Assembly: GCA_030649335.1 (NCBI GenBank)
Contig: JAUSLL010000044.1
Location: 1 to 64,000, forward strand
Length of the DNA stretch: 64,000 bases
Source: Parvibaculum sp.
Lineage (GTDB): Bacteria > Pseudomonadota > Alphaproteobacteria > Parvibaculales > Parvibaculaceae
Reading direction: 5' to 3'
This document shows, one piece after another, positions 56,359-64,000 of the stretch. A model generated the notes under the pieces. It worked only from the letters and a program-made list of their open reading frames with translations, ran no database searches and was not told where the DNA came from. Both the position numbers and the translations under genes were made by a program. Within the stretch, counting starts at the first letter, position 1. The number at the start of each line of letters is the position of its first letter.

Positions 56359-58689
56359 TTATCTTTTCTTCCCGCGATACTTCCCCGCCCGCGTGCCCGG
56401 CTTGCCGCTTTGCGAGCGGCCTTTGACGTTGGTGCGCGACACGCTGTCTTCGATGGCGGATTGGCGGGCCAGCGGGTCATCGGCAATCGCGAGTTCGGTG
56501 GCTTCCAGCCGTTTGATTTCATCGCGCATGCGGGCGGCGGTTTCAAATTCGAGATCGGCGGCGGCTTCCTTCATTTTGTTTTCGAGATCGGCGATATGTG
56601 CGCGCAGATTGTGGCCGATGAAGCTCGCGCCATCCTCGCCCGTATCGACGCGCACATGGTCACGCTCGTAGACACTGTCGAGAATATCGCCGATGTCGCG
56701 GCGGATGCTTTCCGGTGTAATGCCGTGCTCGATATTATAGGCGTGCTGCTTTTCGCGGCGGCGGTTCGTCTCGGCAATGGCGCGTTCCATTGAGCCGGTA
56801 ATTTTATCGGCATAGAGGATGACGCGGCCATCGACGTTACGCGCGGCACGCCCGATGGTCTGGATGAGGGAGGTTTCCGAGCGCAGGAAGCCTTCTTTGT
56901 CCGCGTCGAGAATGGCGACCAGCGCACATTCGGGAATGTCCAAGCCTTCGCGCAGCAGGTTGATGCCGATCAGCACGTCAAACGCCCCGAGCCGCAGGTC
57001 GCGCAAAATCTCGATGCGTTCCAGCGTGTCGATGTCGGAATGCATGTAGCGCACGCGGATGCCTTGCTCGTGCATATATTCGGTCAGGTCTTCGGCCATG
57101 CGTTTAGTCAGCGTCGTCACGAGAATGCGTTGGCCTTTGGCGGCGACTTCTTTGCATTCGGCGATCAGATCATCGACCTGCGTGCCGACCGGACGGATGA
57201 TGGTCGGCGGATCAATGAGGCCCGTCGGGCGGATCACCTGTTCGGTGAAGGCACCGCTCGTCTGGTCCATTTCCCACGGGCCGGGTGTTGCCGAGACAAA
57301 CACCGATTGCGGGCGCATGGCGTTCCATTCCTCAAAGCGCATGGGGCGGTTGTCCACGGCGGAGGGCAGGCGGAAGCCATATTCGGCCAGCGTTGATTTG
57401 CGGCGATAGTCGCCCCTGAACATGCCGCCGATTTGCGGCACGGTGACATGGCTTTCGTCGGCGAAGACGAGCGCATTGTCGGGGAGATATTCAAACAGCG
57501 TGGGCGGCGGCTCGCCGGGTTTGCGGCCCGTCAAGTAGCGCGAATAGTTTTCGATGCCCGCGCAGGAACCGGTGGCCTCCATCATTTCGATGTCGAATTG
57601 CGTGCGTTGCTCCAGCCGCTGGGCTTCGAGCAATTTGCCCTGACCCTTCAACTCCTGAAGGCGCACCTGCAAATCGCGGGTGATTTCCTCCACCGCCTGA
57701 TTGAGCGTGGGCTTGGGCGTCACGTAATGCGAATTGGCGTAGAGTTTCACGCTCTCATATTTGTCGGTCTTGTGGCCCGTCAGCGGATCGAATTCCGAAA
57801 TCTCCTCGATCTCGTCGCCGAACATGGCGATGCGCCAGGCGCGGTCTTCGTAATGCGCCGGAAACACGTCGATCGTGTCGCCGCGCACGCGGAAGGTGCC
57901 GCGCGTGAAGGCCTGATCATTGCGTTTGTATTGCAGCGCCACCAGATCGGAGATGAGCTGGCGACGGTCGAGCTTTTCGCCGACCTTGATCTGGAAGGTC
58001 ATGGCCGAATAGGTCTCGACCGAGCCGATACCATAGATGCAGGAGACGGAGGCGACGATGCTCACGTCGTCCCGGTCCAGCAGCGAGCGCGTTGCGGCGT
58101 GGCGCATGCGGTCGATCTGTTCGTTGATCGAGCTTTCTTTTTCAATATAGGTGTCGGTGCGCGGCACATAGGCTTCGGGCTGGTAGTAGTCGTAATAGGA
58201 GACGAAATACTCCACCGCATTTTCGGGAAAGAAACTTTTGAATTCGCCGTAAAGCTGCGCGGCCAAAGTCTTGTTGGGCGCGAGGATGAGCGCGGGGCGC
58301 TGCGTGCGGGCGATGACCTGCGCCATTGTGTAGGTTTTGCCCGAACCCGTAACGCCGAGCAGCACCTGTTCGGTCTCGCCCTGATTGATACCTTCGACAA
58401 GCTCCTTGATGGCGGAGGGCTGGTCGCCTGCGGGTTCATATTCCGAGACGAGTTTGAAGGCGATGCCGCCTTCGGATTTTTCAGGCCGCTCAGGCCGGTG
58501 CGGTTCGAACAGCGGCCAGTGTTCGGGGTCGCCCTGCAGCGCGCCTGCCCAATTATCGCGGTCCGCGATGGCGCTTTCAGCCGAGAAAATGCCCGATGCC
58601 TCGCTGAAACCGGCGGCGATCTTCGCTTCCTTGGACGAAAGCGGCTTGTCGCCCGCGCGACCGAATGATTTGAATCCCTTGCTTGCCAT
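56359..58689 (-). CDS. uvrB: Excinuclease ABC subunit B
   Basis: [88 protein letters not shown]. Confidence 0.98.
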   Translation of the reverse strand: MASKGFKSFGRAGDKPLSSKEAKIAAGFSEASGIFSAESAIADRDNWAGALQGDPEHWPLFEPHRPERPEKSEGGIAFKLVSEYEPAGDQPSAIKELVEGINQGETEQVLLGVTGSGKTYTMAQVIARTQRPALILAPNKTLAAQLYGEFKSFFPENAVEYFVSYYDYYQPEAYVPRTDTYIEKESSINEQIDRMRHAATRSLLDRDDVSIVASVSCIYGIGSVETYSAMTFQIKVGEKLDRRQLISDLVALQYKRNDQAFTRGTFRVRGDTIDVFPAHYEDRAWRIAMFGDEIEEISEFDPLTGHKTDKYESVKLYANSHYVTPKPTLNQAVEEITRDLQVRLQELKGQGKLLEAQRLEQRTQFDIEMMEATGSCAGIENYSRYLTGRKPGEPPPTLFEYLPDNALVFADESHVTVPQIGGMFRGDYRRKSTLAEYGFRLPSAVDNRPMRFEEWNAMRPQSVFVSATPGPWEMDQTSGAFTEQVIRPTGLIDPPTIIRPVGTQVDDLIAECKEVAAKGQRILVTTLTKRMAEDLTEYMHEQGIRVRYMHSDIDTLERIEILRDLRLGAFDVLIGINLLREGLDIPECALVAILDADKEGFLRSETSLIQTIGRAARNVDGRVILYADKITGSMERAIAETNRRREKQHAYNIEHGITPESIRRDIGDILDSVYERDHVRVDTGEDGASFIGHNLRAHIADLENKMKEAAADLEFETAARMRDEIKRLEATELAIADDPLARQSAIEDSVSRTNVKGRSQSGKPGTRAGKYRGKKR

Positions 58690-58774
58690 GCGCCCAATAT
58701 GGAGTGTCGCGGGGTGCAGGAAAAGGCCCCTGCTGACATATGCTGACAGCCGGTGTCAGCAGCCGACAGCGGAC

Positions 58775-59713
58775 CTATGCGGCAGGGCGCTTGATCAGCG
58801 GCCCGAGTTGCACGATCAGCACGGCGGCGAGCACGCAGGCGGCGCCCGCCCAGCCTTGCAGCGTCAGCCGCTCGTTCAGCAGCAGCGCACCGAAGGCGGC
58901 GGCGAAGAGGCCTTCCGACGAGACGATGATGGCCGCGTCCGACGGCGGCGTATGCGCCTGCGCAATGGACTGCAGCGTGAAGGCGAGCCCGCCGGAGATG
59001 ATGCCGGTGAAGAGGATCTCCTTCCATGCCGCGAACAGGTCGATCCATGTCGGTGTTTCAAAAATGAACCCGCCGAGGATGCCGAGCGCGGCCACGACGC
59101 CATATTGAATGAGCGAGATCATCAGCGGGCGGCGCAGGTCATAGGCGAGCCAGCCGAGCGCGAGGATTTGCACGGCCCAGAAGAACGCGCCGCCGACGAT
59201 CAGCAGATCGCCGCTGTTCAATCCGTTGACACTGCCCCCGCCCAGCAGAAATGTGCCGAGCAGCGACAGCGCGGCGGCGGGCCAGACGGCGGCGTGAATT
59301 TTCACATGCGCCTTGTCGGCGGCCTCGGGGTCATGCGTCAGCTTGGTGATGACCCAGGCGATGGCAGGCACCATCACCACATAAAGCGCGGTCAGAAAAC
59401 CGGCATTGCTGACGCTTGTGGTCAGCAGCCCGTATTGCTGCATCGTGGCCCCGCCGAAAAAGGCGACGCCGATGCCGATCAGCGGCAGGGTGCGCTTGGC
59501 CGGAATGGCGGGCAGGGGCGCGCGCCCTTCCTGAATGGTCCCCCTGCCTTCCATCATGGCAAAGGGCAGGACGACAACAGCGGCGAGTAAAAAACGCACG
59601 CCGGTAAACATCAGCGGCCCCATATGCTCCATGGCCGTGGCCTGCCCGATAAAGGCAAGCCCCCAGATCAGCGCCGCCGTCAGCAGAAAAAGGTCAGCGG
59701 TGGCGCGGGTCAT
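58775..59713 (-). CDS. DMT superfamily (EamA) transporter
   Basis: Ten-TM pattern; LFLLTAALIWGLAFIGQATAMEHMGPLMFTGVRFLLA; start refined. Confidence 0.9.
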   Translation of the reverse strand: MTRATADLFLLTAALIWGLAFIGQATAMEHMGPLMFTGVRFLLAAVVVLPFAMMEGRGTIQEGRAPLPAIPAKRTLPLIGIGVAFFGGATMQQYGLLTTSVSNAGFLTALYVVMVPAIAWVITKLTHDPEAADKAHVKIHAAVWPAAALSLLGTFLLGGGSVNGLNSGDLLIVGGAFFWAVQILALGWLAYDLRRPLMISLIQYGVVAALGILGGFIFETPTWIDLFAAWKEILFTGIISGGLAFTLQSIAQAHTPPSDAAIIVSSEGLFAAAFGALLLNERLTLQGWAGAACVLAAVLIVQLGPLIKRPAA

Positions 59714-59841
59714 CGGACGGGTCTTCTCTGCGGATGTGTGAGGGCGGCGGAGATTAGCATTCGGGGTGCTGCCTGTCCCGTTCCGGTTGGTATTGAAGGA
59801 TACACTTCCCTCCGTCCGCGACCTCTGCAATTCTCTCCCCC

Positions 59842-60342
59842 ATGTCGCATCCTTCCTCCTCCGCTTCTTCATCTTGCGCCGCGCGGGCGCATTGGACGAT
59901 TTATTTGCCGTCGCTGCTCATCGCGGCCTGCTGGCTGCTGATCTATGTGCTGGCCGTGCGCCACGAGCCGGTGCGGCACGGGTTGAGGGCGCTGGCGCTG
60001 GCGGTTGAGGGGTTGATCGTGCCGCTGCTGGTGTTGTTTGCTGCCGTGCGCGCGCGGGTGTTGCTGGTTGAGGTGCGCGACGGGGCAGGCGGTGGCCGTG
60101 TGCTTTATGTGCGGTCGGGGTTTTTGCGGCCGCGCGAGGTGAGCATCGGGGCGCGCGAAGTGGCGTCGGTGCGGGTGCGGCGCAGCTGGGTGCATCTGGT
60201 TTTTGGCGGCGGGGCGCTTGAGATTGCCACCTTGTCGGGCGAGCGGATTTACGTCAATGATCTCGACCATCCGCAACGGATCGCCGCCGCGCTGGTGGTG
60301 CCGGCGCAAGCGGCATTCGGACATGAGGAAAAATTACGATGA
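59842..60342 (+). CDS. Membrane protein with PH-like domain, unknown function
   Basis: Two N-terminal TMs then a beta-rich soluble segment; overlaps the next gene by 4 bp. Confidence 0.6.
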   Translation: MSHPSSSASSSCAARAHWTIYLPSLLIAACWLLIYVLAVRHEPVRHGLRALALAVEGLIVPLLVLFAAVRARVLLVEVRDGAGGGRVLYVRSGFLRPREVSIGAREVASVRVRRSWVHLVFGGGALEIATLSGERIYVNDLDHPQRIAAALVVPAQAAFGHEEKLR

Positions 60343-61130
60343 GCGGCATGCTGGAATTTGACGAGGCGGCGGCGCGCTCGATGGAAGCGATGTATCTGAC
60401 GCCCGATGTGGTGGGCCAGCGCTCGCGCGTCATCGATATGCTGCAGCCCAAGCCCGGCGAGCACATGCTGGATGTCGGCGTGGGGCCGGGGCTGCTCGCC
60501 TATGATCTCGCGCGCATGGTGGGCGACACGGGCCGCATGGTGGGTCTTGATATGTCGGCGGCGATGTTGACCGTGGCGCGCACGCGGCTGGCCGCCATGC
60601 CGCAGGCCGAATGCGTGGAAGGCGATGCGAGCAAGCTCAAATTTCCCGATGCGAGTTTCGACGCTGTGGTTTCGACGCAGGTTTATGAATATGTCGCGCC
60701 GCTCGGCCGCGCGCTCAGCGAGCTTTACCGCGTGACGAAGCCCGGCGGGCGTGTGCTGATCCTCGACACAGATTGGCGCAGCATCGTCTGGCATTCGTCG
60801 GACAAGGCGCGGATGGACCGTGTACTGACTTGTTGGGACGATCATCTGGCCGATCCGCATTTGCCCGCCATATTGGGCGCGGCGCTCAGGCGTGCGGGTT
60901 TCATCGTCACCCGTGTCGAGATCGTGCCCATGCTCGCGCCGCATTGGCAGCCGGTGAGTTATGCGGCAGGCATCATGCGCACCATCCGCGGCTATGTGAG
61001 TGCCAATGGCGAGAAGCACGGGCTGACGCGTGACGAGGTGCAGGCATGGTATAATGATCAGTTGCGGCTTGCCGAGCGCGGCGAATTTTTCTTCAGTCTC
61101 AACCGTTATGCGTTTCTAGCGTCACGCTGA
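60339..61130 (+). CDS. Methyltransferase domain-containing protein
   Basis: MLDVGVGPGLLAYDLARMVGDTGRMVGLDMSAAML; class I SAM-dependent MTase motifs. Confidence 0.92.
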   Translation: MSGMLEFDEAAARSMEAMYLTPDVVGQRSRVIDMLQPKPGEHMLDVGVGPGLLAYDLARMVGDTGRMVGLDMSAAMLTVARTRLAAMPQAECVEGDASKLKFPDASFDAVVSTQVYEYVAPLGRALSELYRVTKPGGRVLILDTDWRSIVWHSSDKARMDRVLTCWDDHLADPHLPAILGAALRRAGFIVTRVEIVPMLAPHWQPVSYAAGIMRTIRGYVSANGEKHGLTRDEVQAWYNDQLRLAERGEFFFSLNRYAFLASR

Positions 61131-61150
61131 CGTCCGGCGGACAAAACAAA

Positions 61151-61183
61151 GCCGTGCCGACGCGGGGGGGAGCGTGGCACGGC
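61151..61183. terminator. Candidate bidirectional terminator hairpin between convergent genes
   Basis: GCCGTGCC...GGCACGGC stem inside CAAAGCCGT...ACGGCTTTG. Confidence 0.5.
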
Positions 61184-61212
61184 AGGTACGGCTTTGGCTG
61201 GAGAAGCGCTGT

Positions 61213-61875
61213 TCAGGAGCGCAACCAAACGACGTTTTTTGTGTCTGGCGAATTGACGCTGTAGCGGTGGAGGAACAATTCGACCAGTGTGCGGATCTTG
61301 CGTCCGTCATCGTCGGTGGGAGCCACATGGTTGGCGTGGAAGAGGCCATCCCAGATGAAAATTTCCTTGATCATGCCGATCAGAAAGCGGGCGCTGATGC
61401 TTGTGTCATGGGGTTTCAGATAGCCCTGGGCGATCATGTCATCGAGCGCGCCGATGGTTGCGTTGTACCAGTGATGGGTGACGCGTTTGAAGGTTTCGCG
61501 TGCCAGTTCCGGCGCGAAGGGGACTTCGCCGATGACGATGCGCATCAGCGGCTGCACGTCGCTTGCGAGGAAGGATTTGAGTCCCGTCTTGGCTGCCACA
61601 CAAAAACTATCCTCCAGCGAAGCGCCATCGACGGGCTGCGGAAAATCGAATTTGAAATGGTCAGAGGCCTGCTCGACGATTTCGGCAAAGAGGATTTCCT
61701 TGGAGCGGAAATGTTTGTAGAGCGTTGCCGTCGAGACGTCGGCGTCACAGGCAATATCGGTCATGCCCGCGTGGGTGTATCCGCATTTCAGGAACTGCGC
61801 GCGGGCAGCCTTCAGGATGGCCTGACGTTTGGCTTTCACAACGGTTGTGCGATAGGTGTCTGTAGCGGCTTCCAT
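61213..61875 (-). CDS. TetR/AcrR family regulator
   Basis: ARAQFLKCGYTHAGMTDIACDADVSTATLYKHFRSKEILFAEIV. Confidence 0.93.
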   Translation of the reverse strand: MEAATDTYRTTVVKAKRQAILKAARAQFLKCGYTHAGMTDIACDADVSTATLYKHFRSKEILFAEIVEQASDHFKFDFPQPVDGASLEDSFCVAAKTGLKSFLASDVQPLMRIVIGEVPFAPELARETFKRVTHHWYNATIGALDDMIAQGYLKPHDTSISARFLIGMIKEIFIWDGLFHANHVAPTDDDGRKIRTLVELFLHRYSVNSPDTKNVVWLRS

Positions 61876-61926
61876 TTATAAAACTCACTATTGTTTACAC
61901 ATGTCGGCGTGGGATGCGTGACCGGC

Positions 61927-62541
61927 TCAGGCGGCGTAGCGATCGAGATACATGTCGATGGCTTCGTAGAGGATCTCGTCGGTATTGTCCGGCAGCACAA
62001 AATCGGCATCGAAGAGCGCCGGCCAGATAAAGACTTCCTTGATCATGCCCGCGATCATTTGGACGCCGGTTTCGGCATCATGCGGCTTTAAAAGTTTGCG
62101 TTCGATCAGTTGCTCGAATGTGCGCACGAGATGGGCGGCGCGCTGTTTAATGATGATTTCATGCATGTCGGCTGCGACCTGCGGTGCGGTCGGCACCTCG
62201 GCGATGACGATGCGCAGGAGTGCGTTTGCGCCCATCTCGAATTGCGATTTCAGATAGCGGCGCGCCATATCGTGCATGACCTGACGCAGGTCATCGCTGT
62301 CGCTGACAGTGGCGAATTCGCCGCCGAGATCGGCGCAGATTTCGCGGACAACAACGGCAAACAACTCTTCCTTGGATGAAAAGTGTTTGTAGAGCGTGGC
62401 GGTGGACACATCGGCTTCGCGCGCGATATCGGCAACGGCGGCGCGACTGAACCCATTGCGCAGGAAATTCTCGCGTCCGGCGAGCAATATCGAGGCTCTT
62501 TTGCTTTCGCTTACTGATCGTCTGTAGTGTTCAAGTCCCAA
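61927..62541 (-). CDS. TetR/AcrR family regulator (paralog of the adjacent gene; TTG start)
   Basis: GRENFLRNGFSRAAVADIAREADVSTATLYKHFSSKEELFAVVV. Confidence 0.92.
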   Translation of the reverse strand: MGLEHYRRSVSESKRASILLAGRENFLRNGFSRAAVADIAREADVSTATLYKHFSSKEELFAVVVREICADLGGEFATVSDSDDLRQVMHDMARRYLKSQFEMGANALLRIVIAEVPTAPQVAADMHEIIIKQRAAHLVRTFEQLIERKLLKPHDAETGVQMIAGMIKEVFIWPALFDADFVLPDNTDEILYEAIDMYLDRYAA

Positions 62542-63146
62542 TTTTCTTCCCCTATGTTATTAATACTTATCCGGTGCAGATTTATTAAGTTTTTCGATCT
62601 TTTCTCATCATATGTCGCAAGTATTTTTAATGTAAAAATGGGCGTTCTATCTCTGTTCAACTTATTCTTAACGAATTTGAAATTTGAAGTTGTTCGAGGA
62701 ATACCGCGTTAGGTTCATTTTATACGTAACATTGTGGAGAATGGATGCGTCAATATTGACGTTCTTTCGCCAATAAGCACTGGAGTTGTTTTAATGTTGG
62801 GTTGGGCGTTCCGGCCGGTGAGGCGGCTCTGGCCATCGTTCAGGTCCGGTGCGTGGTGCGACCCGGCATGGACGGCATCGGGTGCGTAACACCCTGATAA
62901 ATAACATTAAAAAAATTGTGTCTTAACGCGGAGGGACCGCGCGGAACAGGCTTGACCGGTGCCTGACCGGATGACCGGTTTTGCCTAAAATGTCTAAGCG
63001 CGTTGTTTTAAATATAGAACGTGTTTTTCTAACGAAACGTTGAGCCCGACGGGCGAGACGATAATTTCATTCCTTCGGGCGTTTTACCGAAATGGCACAG
63101 TGTTATGCCCCGAATATTCCTGTCATTTTACGCCAAATTGAAGATT

Positions 63147-64000
63147 TCAGATTCGGGATTTGACATTTGCGGCGCTGAAAACGTCGTTCAGGCGCTTCGC
63201 GGCCTTGATAATATGGGTCTCCGGAATGGCAGAAAACCCCAAGTATAGTCCGTTGCGACGTGCCGGACCCATGTAATAGGTGGAAACCGGCATGACATGG
63301 ACGTCGGCGCGTTCGGCGATACCGGCCACCTGCCGGTCGTCGGCGGCGGGGTTGAGCCAGGCCGTCATCTGCATGCCGCCGTCGCCCGGGGCGGGGGCGA
63401 GCCATTTGTGCAGATGGGTGTTGATGGCGTCGATGAGGCAGGCTTGGCGGCTGGCGTAGATGGCCCGCATCCGGCGCACATGGGCTCCATAATGTCCCTC
63501 TGCGATGAAATCGGCCAACGCTGCCTGCAGCGAGGCAGGCGGAATATGGCCGGTCAGGCGGATCGCCGTGCGGAACGCCTCAATGAGGCTGTCGGGCACG
63601 ATCAGATAGCCGATGCGCAGCGCGGGAAAGAGGGTTTTGGCGAAAGTGCCCATGTAGAGCACATGGCCTGAGCGGTCGAGGCCCTGCAACGAGGCGAGCG
63701 GGCGGCCGGTGTAGCGATATTCGCTGTCGTAATCATCTTCCAGAACCCAGGCATTGGCGCTGCGGGCCAGTTCGAGGAGTGCGAGGCGGCGTTGCAGCGA
63801 TAGCGTGACGCCCAATGGGTATTGATGGCTCGGGGTTACATAGATGAGGCGCGGGCGGGCGCTGAGGGCGCGGCCTGCCTCAACGTCGATGCCTTCGCTA
63901 TCAACAGGCACCGGCACAATGTTTGCGCCTGCGCCGAGAAAGGCCCCGCGTGCACCGAGATAGCCGGGGTCTTCCAGCCAGACATCATCGCCGGGATCGA
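63147..64000 (-). CDS. MocR-type PLP-dependent regulator/aminotransferase, C-terminal part (runs off the window)
   Basis: AT-I fold: DDVWLEDPGYLGARGAFLGAGANIVPVPVDSEGID...YVTPSHQYPLGVTLSLQRRLALLELARSANAWVLEDDYDSEYRYTGRPLASLQGLD; frame open to 64000. Confidence 0.9.
   Translation of the reverse strand, partial: DPGDDVWLEDPGYLGARGAFLGAGANIVPVPVDSEGIDVEAGRALSARPRLIYVTPSHQYPLGVTLSLQRRLALLELARSANAWVLEDDYDSEYRYTGRPLASLQGLDRSGHVLYMGTFAKTLFPALRIGYLIVPDSLIEAFRTAIRLTGHIPPASLQAALADFIAEGHYGAHVRRMRAIYASRQACLIDAINTHLHKWLAPAPGDGGMQMTAWLNPAADDRQVAGIAERADVHVMPVSTYYMGPARRNGLYLGFSAIPETHIIKAAKRLNDVFSAANVKSRI

Noticed and set aside
47124-58689. uvrC and uvrB within 10 kb as a repair island
   Set aside because: Both are housekeeping genes separated by unrelated genes; no evidence of a functional cluster
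57433-59590. 411-aa and 401-aa + strand ORFs
   Set aside because: Antisense to uvrB and the DMT transporter
1-64000. Mobile island, prophage or defence system
   Set aside because: No integrase, transposase, phage, tRNA or toxin-antitoxin genes recognised; gene content is core-like throughout

Overview
This 64 kb window looks like ordinary chromosome from a fairly GC-rich alphaproteobacterium. The basis is petABC/petPR-type genes, MidA, UbiK, a Ctc-type L25 and TrmL-HemF; the genus is not determined. About 73 protein-coding genes are supported. I saw no rRNA, tRNA, CRISPR array, prophage or transposase. Recognisable blocks: a Zn/Mn ABC importer operon with a Zur-like box and a 45-aa membrane peptide; a MoxR-DUF58-DUF4159/BatA-VWA membrane cluster; cca/nudix; hemF/trmL; petABC; mtnP-apt-mtnA-class II aldolase (possible MTA/DHAP shunt); a sulfatase with its formylglycine-generating enzyme; GPx-Ohr-OhrR; ychF-pth-rplY-prs; pgeF-midA-lgt; proC; HK-petR-petP divergent from ilvE; a copper operon (His-rich peptide, copA, copB, cupredoxin); moaE-moaD-pgsA-uvrC; folB and a FolM-like SDR; uvrB; tandem TetR paralogs; and a truncated MocR-type regulator at the right edge. 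Non-coding signals include a dispersed palindrome family placed just after stop codons, a MITE-like ~86 bp inverted repeat between moaD and moaE, two matching OhrR-like operators, a hairpin that contains a Shine-Dalgarno sequence, and several candidate operators and terminators. No unmistakably new large system was found. The best leads are the MTA-shunt operon, the Zur/45-aa peptide locus, the membrane-anchored FGE-sulfatase pair, the SD-sequestering hairpin and the MoxR cluster. All calls come from reading the sequence; no database search was run.
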